The notes below the pieces were generated by a model, which ran no database searches, was not told where the DNA came from, and was given only the letters and a program-made list of their open reading frames with translations. DNA of 64,000 nt, taken from contig QAXH01006001.1 in assembly GCA_004335635.1 (NCBI GenBank), positions 1 to 64,000 on the forward strand, read 5' to 3'. Below, one piece after another: positions 12,101-22,627 of the stretch; positions within the stretch are counted from its first letter, which is position 1; each line of letters opens with the position of its first letter. A program made the position numbers and the translations under genes. The DNA comes from Chloromonas sp. AAM2 (taxonomy: Eukaryota; Chlorophyta; Chlorophyceae; Chlamydomonadales; Chlamydomonadaceae).

Positions 12101-15100
12101 CGGTTGCCTGATGCAGTTGGCTCATGCAGCAGACGGCTGAGGACGGAACCACAACTTGTGTTGAGCCGGAAGAGGACATGCAATACTTCTCTTTTCTTGT
12201 GGATGAGCCGCCAGCGGACTGCGTCGTCACTGAAACCAGAGGGTGCAAGAGCCACCACAATTGGAGTACCCAGTCGTTGATCTTTGGTGAGAGTCATGTT
12301 GACGAAGATCCGTTACTCACCGCGCTGACCAGCGAATTCAAGAATCCGCGAAGCCTGCGAGCCTGCCGCTCAGACAAGGACACGTCGCAGAGTGCGGGCT
12401 CCCCAAAGACCATGATCCCCACACGCCAACGCCTGCTAGCCCTGCTGGGCGCAACTACCAGCTTGAGTGGTGCCAACGTGTTCACCAGTGGCGCAAACGT
12501 AGACTCGAGCAAGGGTGAGCACTTGTAGACAGCACAACGGGGGTGAGCACTTGTAGGCAACGCAACGTCTCTTCAGCGGAGACAGTCACAAAGAGTTGGC
12601 AGTTGAAGCATCCACTGGCGTGCATTGTGGCATTCACTTGAGCGGCAGGCACGATTTGTAACCGGTGTAAGGGATTGGACGTTTTGACCATTACAATACT
12701 GGAGAGCATGAGCTGCCAAAATCGCATATATGACAAAAACAACTAGAGCATCCACCTCCAGGCGATGGTTTTGGTTTTTGGATTTGGGTTTTTTGGTGCG
12801 TGGTTTTTGATTTTGTTGCCTTGTTGAATGTTGCCTTGTTCAATCTGAAATCAACACTGTCTCATGCAAGTCGCTGGGCTGTTGCTCATGTTAAGCAAGG
12901 TGTTGCTAACTTGTGCAGGGCTGGCCAATGAGGAGAGCGACACCACAGGCGTGGATGATCACACGGAGCAGCCATGCGCTTGGCATGAGGTGACGGTTAT
13001 ACCGTTTATAGAGCCAAGGACTGGACAGAAGGTATGTGCGGAACTGCCATGCACATGCTCACAGCCGGGTGCTATGGGGCGTTCGCTGATACAAACGTTC
13101 ATTGGTTATATAAGCTGATAGCTTCGGAAACTAATTGAACTGACAGCTCTGAAACGTATGCCATCAGTTCTCAGCGGGTCCACATTGCGTGGTGTTCTGT
13201 GTATTAACTGCTTTGCTTTCTCGTGGGCATTCACCGGTCGACCAATGCCAACCTGCCCTGCTGTGACCAGAGTGTTGAAATGCTGAACACCAGGTTCTAC
13301 CAGACTATGACCAACTGTACTGCTCAGGTGCTACTGGTGGCCCAGAGCGACGTCACAACTCGCAGCCTGATGGAACAGCGGTTGATGCAAATGACAGAAG
13401 CTCAGCTGTATCTACTGGAGAACATGTTCCCAAGGTCAGTGGCGGTGGCAGCGGTGTTCATCAGCTGGGAGTGATGGGATTACAGCATGGGCTGCATGCA
13501 TGAACAGCGTCATACCCGCTTGATGTACCTTGCTAGCACAGTTCACTGACTGCCGTTATTGCATTATTGCAGGCGGTTCAAGCACTAACTTCATAGCTCA
13601 TTTCATTGTTGTTGAATGGCATGTTTGATCAAGTCGCTACATTGTTTTCGCAGCTGCAAGTCAAGTCGCCTTGCTGCGCTTGCTGTGCTTGCTGCGGATG
13701 ACCCGCGAAGGCTGCTGCGACGATCCCAAGGCTGATCAATTCGCTTTGCCACAAATACAGTACATTAAATACTAGATTGCTTGACTGCTAGTCTGCGCTA
13801 TTTACCGCCTGCGCTATTTCAAGCCGCGTGCGTGTTGTTATGGTTTGCACGTGCAGGCACATCCTTGAGCGCATTGCAAGCGTCGCCACTGCCGACTCCA
13901 AGCTCGCGATCGAGCCCGACAACATGGTTGCCCTGACCAAGGAGTTGAGCCAGGCGGCAACACACCATGATTGTGTCACGTGAGTGCCATGTGCGAGCGA
14001 GAATGGGTCAATGTAGAAACACAATGTAGACATGCGATGTAGACATTTTACGACATGCGTTCATCACATCGCACATTCTAGCCATGTGCGAGCTAGAATG
14101 GTTTGCATTCTTTACGCATACCGTTTGTCAACCGTAATGTTGACAATCAAAATACCGGCCGGCCCCGTATTCATGGTTGCCTTCGGGATCGTCTGTGATG
14201 TGCCATGCCACCTTTAACTTCTCATGGCTGGGCAGATGCTGCGCGCAAGCGGTAAAAGCAATTTGTTCAATGCCTTGCTCTACAGGATCATGTTCACGGA
14301 CATCGTGGGCTTCACGGCCATGTCCAAGGAGGTTGGGCCAGAAAAGGTGATGGCCTTTTTGAACGAGCTCTTTTCCAAGTTCGACGAACTGGTCGCCAAG
14401 CACAAGGTGTCAAAGGTGAGTTGCGTGAAAAACGCTACCAATTGCAGAACACCAGTGTGCGTCGTCGTTTTGTTGGGAGCGCTTCGTCACGCTTGGAGAT
14501 TGAGGTTGAAAACAGGCAGAGTAATCAATCTCCCTGTATCAAGCGCTTGCGTAAAACCATCACCATGATGAGCAAGTCAGCAGCCAGTTCACAGCCAAGC
14601 TGAACCGCTGCCTCTGTCCATTTGCCATGCCGCAGGTAGAGACAGCCGGTGACTGCTACATCGTATGCGGTGGGCTGCTGGAGGAAGACAAGGAAGGATT
14701 TCATACCCTGGCCACGGACAACTCGTGCGCTCGCATCTCCTATCGACGCGCGGCACGCCGAGTACTCAATTTCGCTGCGGAAACGATGCAAGTGGCGCGC
14801 AGCGTGTTAATGCCCCACAACGGTCAGGCTGTCCAGCAGAGAGTTGGGATCCACAGCGGGCCTGTGGTTTCCGGACTCATTGGACAGCTGCTGCCCAAGT
14901 TTGCGCTATTGTGAGTTTGTGCGCACGATTCACGCAGTGCCGTTGTAGAAGTGGCACAGCAAGACGGCTTCTACCGGCACACAAAACGACGCTCCTGTCA
15001 GCACGCAATGCTCAGTCTGTGGTATGCACCAGATTCACTCACTTTTGTTCTTGTGCGTTTTTTGCCTGCAGTGGCGACACGATGGTGGGTGCAGGCCGAG

Positions 15101-16673
15101 GAGCGCCTGTATGGCATTGCAGGAGGGAGGTGGATACACGTTGTGTACCCACATGTGCACGCTGTGTGTTGTATTGCTGATTGTATGCCATTCCTTCTGG
15201 TGCTTAACGTTTCGCCCATGAACAGGAAGGACTGCTTGCCGTTCTCATCTGATGTTCTAGAGGCCTGTTTGGATTACTGCACGCGTCCGTTGCGCGGCGC
15301 GCGGCGCAAGACTAATCTGAAGTTTAGACATTTATGGATCACTTTTACGCTGTGCAGAACACCGCGTCAAGGATGGAAAGCACCTCAATACCAGGTGAGA
15401 ACCACACTGCCAAGCAACTGATGATGCATATCTGCCTCTTGGCGCGTGCCGAACCTGCCATGTGCAAAATAATCATTGGGTCGAACTTCGCGAAGCATGC
15501 ACTTATGCAAAGCATTGTCGAAGTTTGACGCGGCCTCAGCCAACCAGTCGCTGGTATTCCATGTCGGTTTGCAGGCCGCATCCAAGTGTCCCAAGCCACA
15601 CATAGCTTGCTTCAAGACGCTTCTGGCTGCTGGGAATGCACTGGCGGTGTGGCCATCAAAGGTGGGTTTTTTCTATCCTTCAGAGCAACTCGTGCCTGTT
15701 CAGGCCGCTGGCAGACCAAGTGCACAAACATCGTGGGGCCCTTACCAGCATGGCAAGCCTTGACACACGCAAAGTCTGCCGGTATTGGATCACAAGACGG
15801 AGACAGTGTGGAGGCTTGCATCACAAGCCTTGCTGTGTAGACGTGTACTGCTCCTGCTTTATGCCTGGCATGGCACTGCGTGTAGGCAAAGGCACGATGA
15901 TTACTTATCTCTTGTCAGAGGAGGCCATGAGAGGGCAGCATCGGCAGCCCCAACGCGGCATCACTTCGCCGAGGTCCTTCCTCCTTGAAACTTCGGACAC
16001 GCACGGCACGGAATCTTCACCATCCCCCAACCGATCGTCCCTATCCAGCTATCTAGCCCTCATCGTTGACCCTGCCACGCTCGACCGCGCTAATAACCGC
16101 CATGCTCCTGTCCGGCGCTTCTCGCTTAACTGGGGAAGAATGCCAGTAGAGCGCATGGGCAGCCGCTTCGCACAGATTGACGGAATTGGAAGGCCGCTTA
16201 TGCCAACACCCTGTGACGAAGCCTCTCGTTCGGCGGACGCTAGCGATTCGCTGCCCCTTCAAAAGACTTGCGATCCGATGTACAAAAAGATTCAGAGGTC
16301 AGGGTCCACGTTCGACATGACGCCTAGTCAGCTGCAGGGGGGAAATGCAAGAAACGTTCGCATGCCGCCTGCGAAAGGCATAAAGTTTGTTGGCTTCGGC
16401 CCTTCTTGCCAGGGATCAGGGTCGGAACCAAACAGCCGCAACGCGGCAGAAGGCGAATCAAACAACAGCGGAAACCTATCCGAGCAACACAAGGCTCCGG
16501 ACACGTCAATTAGCCGATCGGTTGGCCAGCCTGGCACGAACGGCGATGCCAGTACCCGACCCAGCACATGGGCGGCCACCCAGCTGCTATCCATATCTGC
16601 GGCTGTCCAAGCAGGTCATGTCACAGAGTACAAGGGCTTGCCTGAGCGCATGTTAAAGCCACGTACAGGGTAG
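9180..16673 (+). CDS. PAS-domain class III nucleotide (guanylate/adenylate) cyclase, 14 exons, 1141 aa
   Basis: Makes cyclic GMP or cyclic AMP, probably at a membrane. Exons: 9180-9436, 9979-10534, 11066-11233, 11440-11813, 12117-12514, 12919-13031, 13328-13434, 13857-13979, 14286-14415, 14636-14910, 15072-15084, 15358-15394, 15575-15661, 15886-16673; all phases agree. The start MGQCASSD is an N-myristoylation-type motif with a cysteine for palmitoylation. PAS-like sequence lies near residues 272-330 (VWYQNAGSLSYAG) and 600-660 (WHEVTVIPF ... LLVAQSDVTTRS). The catalytic domain is about 699-885: FTDIVGFT (metal Asp 704), ETAGD (Asp 748), FGDTM, then NTASR (transition-state Asn 839 and Arg 843). 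Specificity positions are Glu 744 (guanylate type) and Ala in KFALFG, where guanylate cyclases have Cys, so the substrate is uncertain. The tail from about 890 is low-complexity. Exons 2 and 5 are the least certain. Confidence 0.9.
12513..12567 (+). repeat. 28-bp tandem duplication spanning a splice donor
   Basis: The sequence GGGTGAGCACTTGTAG and the following ten or so bases occur twice with a period of 28 (12513 and 12541). The first copy carries the donor used for cyclase exon 5 in this model; the second carries an identical core donor. Confidence 0.85.
15072..15084 (+). other. 13-nt microexon encoding FGDTM of the cyclase
   Basis: Between a pyrimidine-rich GCAG acceptor and a GTGGGT donor lie 13 bases. 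With TT from the previous exon they read F-G-D-T-M, the conserved start of the FGDTMNTASRME motif; the next exon opens with AAC ACC GCG for NTA. Without this microexon the frame shifts and the motif is lost. Confidence 0.9.
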
Positions 16674-16805
16674 CCACCCTGATGTAGTGATATCAGCGTT
16701 CACATGTGGTGGCATGTGGTGCATGCGCCTTGCACTTGCCACACGGGGAAACCGGCCTAGCCGTCCTGCTCTGCCGTGTCTTTACCTGGCGGGCTTTGCC
16801 ACTTG

Positions 16806-16912
16806 CTATGGGTATACAGTGGAAGAGGCATCCAAGATGCGCACAGTCACATGTGTGTGCTATGGGTATACAGAGGAAGGGGCATCCAAGATGCGCACAG
16901 TCACATGTGTGG
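16806..16912 (+). repeat. 54-bp tandem duplication
   Basis: Two copies starting CTATGGGTATACAG are separated by 54 bases, with only a few differences (GTGGAAGAGGC versus GAGGAAGGGGC). The period is a multiple of three, so an 18-codon frame repeats, but no gene is evident around it. Confidence 0.9.
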
Positions 16913-17292
16913 GTGGCAAGGCCAACCGTAGGTCATGGCTTCATACTTCACATGATGCATCACGCACCTTTGCATGGGTCATACCTTTTGCATTTCAATT
17001 AATGACTATGTGCAAATTAGGAAAAGAAGATGCCGGAATCATCATCATCATCATCATGAGACGGCATTCGCATACTTGCCCAATCAACCCTCAACTTCTT
17101 GAGTTTCAGATTGGGGGTCGCTTGTTGGTTGAGGGATGACTGGAGCCGCTTTGAGGCAACAAGCCATCACTTGCTAGATTGCAATTGCCATTGTCATTAT
17201 TAGAGGCACGTTATTATTGCGCATCAGGGCCGTGTGGTGGGCTCATGCTTGGCAACTGATGGCCTTAGCTCGTAAGATTGACAAAAAGAAAT

Positions 17293-17311
17293 GTTTGCCA
17301 GTTCTGGGACA
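17293..17311 (+). repeat. Dispersed 19-bp motif, single copy
   Basis: GTTTGCCAGTTCTGGGACA, preceded by the A-rich string ACAAAAAGAAAT. No partner copy is nearby. Confidence 0.8.
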
Positions 17312-19924
17312 GTTTCCAGCAGAGGTTTTTTTGAAGTTGGTTCATGATGGGTTATGGGGGTTACGATGGGGTATGCTGAGTTGGATTAATATCGTTAGGC
17401 CCCGGGTTGAAACACAGGTTTATGGCTATTGTGCTCCTTGCCTTCAGTGTTGTTCTTTGCTTTCCATTGGAATGGTTCTGAGATGGGAGACAATTTCTGA
17501 ACTGGCAGTCTGCAGGCTCATGATGTGTGCTGGTGGTGACCGCCCTTTGCAAGCCAGGGCTCTATGCTTGTCTGATGATGCGGCCTGGGGTCGGGTTTCT
17601 CAGGCGCTGCAAGTGCACGTAGTGGTGCTTATGGGTACAAACTTTTCCTGCATCTGAGCAGTGCCCTATCTTCCTGGCTCTGAGCAGTGCTATATCTTCT
17701 TGCATCTGAGCAGTACCCAGCTCAGAGACATCTGTTTCAGGTTCACTGTGCTGGTTTAGCAGCCTTAGGTCGAACACCATGACTACCTTATTGTTGTTCT
17801 CACTGCGCATTGGCAGACAAGTGCATTTCACTGGTCCTCGGCACTGCACTGCATACTGAGCTGGCTTGGAGTGGACCGGCAGTAGCTCGTTCTGACTAAG
17901 CTCCTATGCCCAATCAGCTAGCACCTCCAATATAGGCAGCAGCATGCCATCATGCAGTACAGATGAGCAATGCTCTTGCTTTCGCATCAACAATTGTGAA
18001 TGCTCTGCCCCAGCGTGATCTCATGCTCATATGCAATATGAACGACTGCAGTCGGCAGCTTTTGCTGTTGATGTCTGTCGGTTACACATTGCACGTGTAT
18101 TGGTTGCCGCTGCACACCCTGTGAACCAGGAGCATCTGCATTTTCGCACTTGATTCGAACAAGCTTTGACTTGCTGCAAGGCATTGACTGGCCTGCAGTC
18201 TTACTCTGGCTTCATGGTTTTGTATGTAAGGCCAATCCCATTCGACCTTGGTTGCTGTCTCTTAGCGTGGCGATTGAGATGAATTTCAACACAGTCCTTT
18301 CACCACTGCCTATTTCTGTCTGGGCAGGCATGCTATCGCCTCGATTCAGCTTGACCATGGCGGCATCGGCCCCTTCCTAGACGTCACTTGCAACTGAAAA
18401 CTTGTGGCTGATGACCTGGGGTCAGGCATTTCTGGTGCACACACTGGCTTAAAGAGATGGGGCTTGAATGGCGCGTTGTGCAAGCTTAGCCTGCTGCTTG
18501 TCGTTTGTTCCGTAAAGGATCGTTCCCAACTTGTTGATAGTTCTGATTATTGGTTTTGCGCATGCCTCACGCATGCTACTTTGTGTCAATAGTACTGAGA
18601 AGTCCGGGCACAGTTGGATTTCATCCGTTCAAAATTCCTCAGGCACAGGCTGCCACCAAACAGCAAGAATTCCTGCATCGCGACCGTTGCATTGCATCCA
18701 TGCGATTTCTGCATCGTTGCATTGCATCCACGCGATTTCTCTTCCTTACAGCCTTTGGCCGGCTGAGCTTTGATTGTGCAGGTTTCATTGGACGTTTCAT
18801 GGTACACGCATTGAAACTGTATGGGATGAGATACAGGTGCATAGCTGAGACCTGGAACAGAATTGTCAGCTCACAATCTCAACACAGGCGATGACCCGAG
18901 TCGATCACAACATATGTGGCAGTTGGATCGCTCCCAAAGGATTGTGGTTCCATTGGTCGTGCAGTGTGAGCCGCATGACTTGGGCCAGTGCCACCAGGCA
19001 TGCACTGCACCAATTTGGTCTAGTGGGGGCATGTAAGTGAGGGCTGCTGGCAGAACGCCAGTACCTTGTGATTTGCCTTTTAGCTAGGCAAGCTGACTTT
19101 GTGTGGCAGCTGATGCCCACATTCTACTTGAGGACAGGGATCATGTTCTTACCCTGTGACAGGGTCTGAGTGTTTACATGGCCATATTTGCTGGACCATA
19201 TCCGTTGGCCATATCTGCTGGGCAAAGCAGGATGTGTCGAGCTCACGCGGCTTCATGGGACGCATTAGAGCTTCTTGAGACTGGTGATGGTCTAGTGTTT
19301 CTTCCTTGGCACGTTATCTGATGACGGTCGGCCTGGCATGACTCGCTCACTGCTCACTGCTCACTGTCGCACTGTTCAGCAATAACAGCTGAAGGCATGA
19401 TTGTCTGGACGGGTTGGTTTCTGGCATGATTGTTGGACGGGTTGTATCCTCTGCTCATGGGCAAGAGTCCGATACAATTGACTGCTTGAACTGCTTACTA
19501 TGTAATGACGTGATTGGTACCTGTTCAGTGCAATGTTTCACCGTGAGGCATCGCGATCAGTGGGCATACTATGACCTGACGTCATTACAGGGTATATATA
19601 TGTATTTACACCAGGGAAGCTTTAGAGGACACGGAACGGGATGGGCACCGCCCTGGCCTACCCTGAGCAAGAAAGCAAAACGAAAGCAAGGAACAAAGCA
19701 GGCAAGGCAGGCCAACCCAAAGCAAAACAGGGTCAGCTTACAGGCTCGAGACGCGCACGCTGCTGCCGTGCAAATGCAGGATGCATGTTTTTTTACGAAC
19801 GTTCAATAGCTAAAAATGGACCACGAAGAATGAGATCACAGTGAACTGAAGTTCAGCTTGTGCAAGTCATCACGCCAGGGTACAAAAGTCTTGTATGTAC
19901 TGATCCATGAACAGCAAAAAAAAA

Positions 19925-19943
19925 GTTAGCCAGTTCTGGGACA
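19925..19943 (+). repeat. Dispersed 19-bp motif, single copy
   Basis: GTTAGCCAGTTCTGGGACA, one mismatch to the consensus, preceded by nine A residues. About 385 bp downstream, sequence near 20310 resembles the flank of the 33668 copy (GGTGTCGCCCAG and CATGCG, then GCTTGCAACGT), so these may be parts of a longer element. Confidence 0.75.
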
Positions 19944-20617
19944 ATTCTTGTGAGATGGACATTGACGTGGTGGAGGTGTGCACATGTTGCCTTGATTTGG
20001 TGTCATGTGAGAGTTAGATGTGATGCCCTGGTTGGAGTGGTAGTTGCTTACAGAATATGGCGAGCCAAGAAAGGACGCTGCATGTGCTCCTTGTGTTGGC
20101 CATATACTATTGGACACACATCCTCTCTCAAACACCAACACTTACAACACGACGTACAAGTGACAGGTCTTAACCTGACTGTCCTGTGAAAGAAGACATC
20201 TGCGTTCAATTGCCTTAAAAGAAAATCTCTAGGTTTATCAAAGCACAAAAGCCAAACAACATGGCCTCCCGATCCATGCAGCTGGAAAGGGCATCACTAC
20301 GCCAGTGCTTGGGTATCTCCAGGGTGTCGCCCAGTCTCATGCGCGCTTGCAACGTCTCCATTCGATTGTGCTGACTGTTGCAATCACAATCCATGACAAG
20401 CAAGAAGCACGATTGTTCACAGGTTAAACAAAAACGCTAGTGTTGGTTTGGTGCCATTTTGAGGCCCTGAAATGTGGTGCTTAACGTCACTGTTCCCATA
20501 AATTCTGTCCGCAATGTCTTGAATGAGCCGTCAACTCCGTCCCTCATGTCGCAATGCCTTCTGGTCGTGTGAACCCAAACTATTTGACATGTGTGTGCGT
20601 GTACACGAGTGCAAGGC

Positions 20618-22347
20618 TCAATCAGAGATCTGTGGCAGCAGGCCAAGCAACCTTGCTTCGTCTCGAAACCAGGCTGTGAAGCTGTTGGGTTTGTCCTGCA
20701 TGCGCCGCGCCACCTCATCCAAGTCTACCCACTCCACTTCTGACACCTCATTCGTATTGAAGGAAACGCTTCCCTGCCAGTTGTCTAACCGCCAGGTTTC
20801 AACGAACTCGAAGTCTTGGACGGATATCTCTGGAAGCACCTACAGATGAGGAGGATAGAGACACGGATAACTCACGCCAACCACTGATAGAGAAGTGCAA
20901 CCCCTTGTGCACAGGCATGTGTGTGCGAGAACGAGAGGAAACACGCACAGGCACGGCAAACAACTGCCAGGGCAAATCCAGGCCTGTTTGCAGAATGTGT
21001 TTTGCAGTGACAGATGCACATTTGCCATCAGTTTCATTTTGTCATCGTGATGGGTATCTCAAGGATGAAAGGTCCTCGGCAGCCAACAAGCAAGATGATA
21101 GCAATGGCAGCTGCAGAACCTGCCTATGCCCCAGACGCAGTCAAGCATGGCTTACCAGCCTGCGTTGATGTCTGTCCGTCAACGGCCCTTTCAGCCTTAG
21201 TAAGAAAGCGTCGCCTGGCAAGCCCTCTCCCTGTGTAGACGCTGCGTCAGCTACCACCGACTCTGCCGTGCTGTCCCTTGCTGCCGCAGCCGGCTGCGCT
21301 GGCTGCTGTGTTGCCTGCAAGTCTGCATGTGCAACTGCATCAGGGGTTGTACCATGCTGCATGACCTGCACATGGCAGCTTGCATGGAGGTGGATGCCTA
21401 GCTCCTCCTTTAGCCCTCGGATCACTCCTTGGTAGAAGGATTCGCCCGAGGCTAAGTGCTCTGCTGCACTGAGGTCCCAGCAGCCTGGCATAACACGCTT
21501 CTCCATGCTGCGCCGCTGGATCAGAAGTTGACCGGCTGGGTTGAACACCCTGCATGGCATGGCATGATTGTGACAGGGCCCATCATGCCAGGGCACAGGA
21601 CGCAACATTCATGGTAGTCACCATGGAGTTGGGTATGCAAAGCTTCTTGGGAAGGCCATCATGATGGCATGCATGCGCCAGTGTGTGACATGGTCCATCC
21701 TGCCAGGGTATTCTATGCACTCATAGGCGCTGCATCAGAAGCTGCACGGCAGGGTTGAGCACCCTGCAGGGCGTGAAGTGCTTGCAACAGAATCTATCAC
21801 CCTATGCACACATGATGCCATCATGGGCATCATGGGCATCATGAACCGTCAATAAGAGTAACGCCAGGGAATAAACACCAGGCAGGTGAAAGGGCTATAC
21901 ACGTGCAGCCCTAGTGAACGACTGACAGACTGGCTCGGTCTGCCGGGAACACCTGGTTGTGCAATGCTGCGCCTGTGGTGGGCATGAGTCACGTGATCAA
22001 CGCTTACAGAACGTACACAGCGCGATGCCATAGACCCTGTGCATGGCAGAGTGCACGAGGTGCTGTTCCGACGAGAAGGCCCTGCAGGCATGAGGTATGC
22101 TCATTTGAGTGCAGTCTTGGTATGCATTGCGTTGCATACAAAAGCGTGTTCTGACGGAAATGCTTGGTTCAACCCATACATGTGCATTTCTGTTAGCTGG
22201 GTCCACTGAAGATGTGCTAATGACGGAACAAGATCAACCCACATTTGAGTCCAGCACATCAAAAATTTCCTCATCTGGTTCAGCTTCTACAGGGCTTTCT
22301 ACACAGGTGCCATCGCTCAAGGTACTGGTGTCAGTGGCCATGCTCAT
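20618..22347 (-). CDS. Nudix hydrolase (IPP-isomerase-like/YfcD-like class), 4 exons, 264 aa
   Basis: Hydrolyses a nucleoside diphosphate-linked substrate (family knowledge; the substrate is unknown). Exons (coding order): 22347-22243, 22081-22008, 21549-21156, 20839-20618, phases 0, 2, 0. The N-terminus EIFDVLDSNGLLVGTAPR followed by LWHRAVYVLVFNPAGQLL and WDLSAAEHLASGES is typical of the IPP-isomerase-like Nudix class. The Nudix box reads GES(x7)RGLKEELGI: the metal-binding EE is kept, but the usual RE is RG, which is common in this class. An Ala/Gln-rich insertion of about 50 residues follows the box, then FVETWRLD and FNTNEVSEVEWV near the end. The start is the first of two close Met codons (22347 or 22341). 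The gene lies head to head with DPCD, 280 bp apart. A degenerate copy of the start of exon 3 sits in intron 2. Confidence 0.93.
21726..21771 (-). pseudogene. Degenerate duplicate of the 5' end of Nudix exon 3
   Basis: In intron 2, a CTGCAG acceptor is followed by a frame reading VLNPAVQLLMQRL and then TGA, matching VFNPAGQLLIQRRS at the start of the real exon 3, 214 bp away. The acceptor sequence was duplicated too. If spliced in, it would truncate the enzyme before the catalytic box. Confidence 0.75.
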
Positions 22348-22627
22348 TGCAAGATGGGGTGGGAAAGCAGCCGTCACTGGATTGCACCAAACGGTACTCG
22401 GGGATGTCAGAGATGGCAGGGATGGCAGGCGATGGCCTGAAACGCCGGATCACCGTTTTTGATCCACCGAGACACACTGATATTTTTCATGCCATCGCCG
22501 CCAGCCATACACGTCAGCCGTGACGTTCAGCCTTGCTTAGCCATCGCTTGTCAAGGAGCCCCTTGGCCCAGTTTTGAATTGAGAACCCTTGTTTTGAATT
22601 TCCAGCTCCACTTGGCATTCTTCAACT
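22348..22627. promoter_or_regulatory. 280-bp divergent promoter region between Nudix and DPCD genes
   Basis: The start codons at 22347 (minus) and 22628 (plus) face away from each other, so both promoters and 5' UTRs must fit here. An inverted repeat CGTCA-GCCG-TGACG at 22512-22525 holds two bZIP/CRE-type half sites (inference). No clear TATA box was seen. Confidence 0.45.

Larger units (their letters stand above)
16674..20617. other. 3.9-kb intergenic region, repeats only
   Basis: No supported gene. It contains the 3' flank of the cyclase, a 54-bp tandem duplication at 16806-16912, two copies of the dispersed 19-bp motif (17293-17311, 19925-19943) and a twofold 30-bp repeat near 18676-18745. 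The overlapping open frames on both strands show no domain or splice-phase pattern. Its right end is the 3' flank of the minus-strand Nudix gene. Confidence 0.5.

Noticed and set aside
17217..17657. Plus-strand frame of 146 aa
   Set aside because: It contains the dispersed 19-bp element and has no domain or splice pattern.
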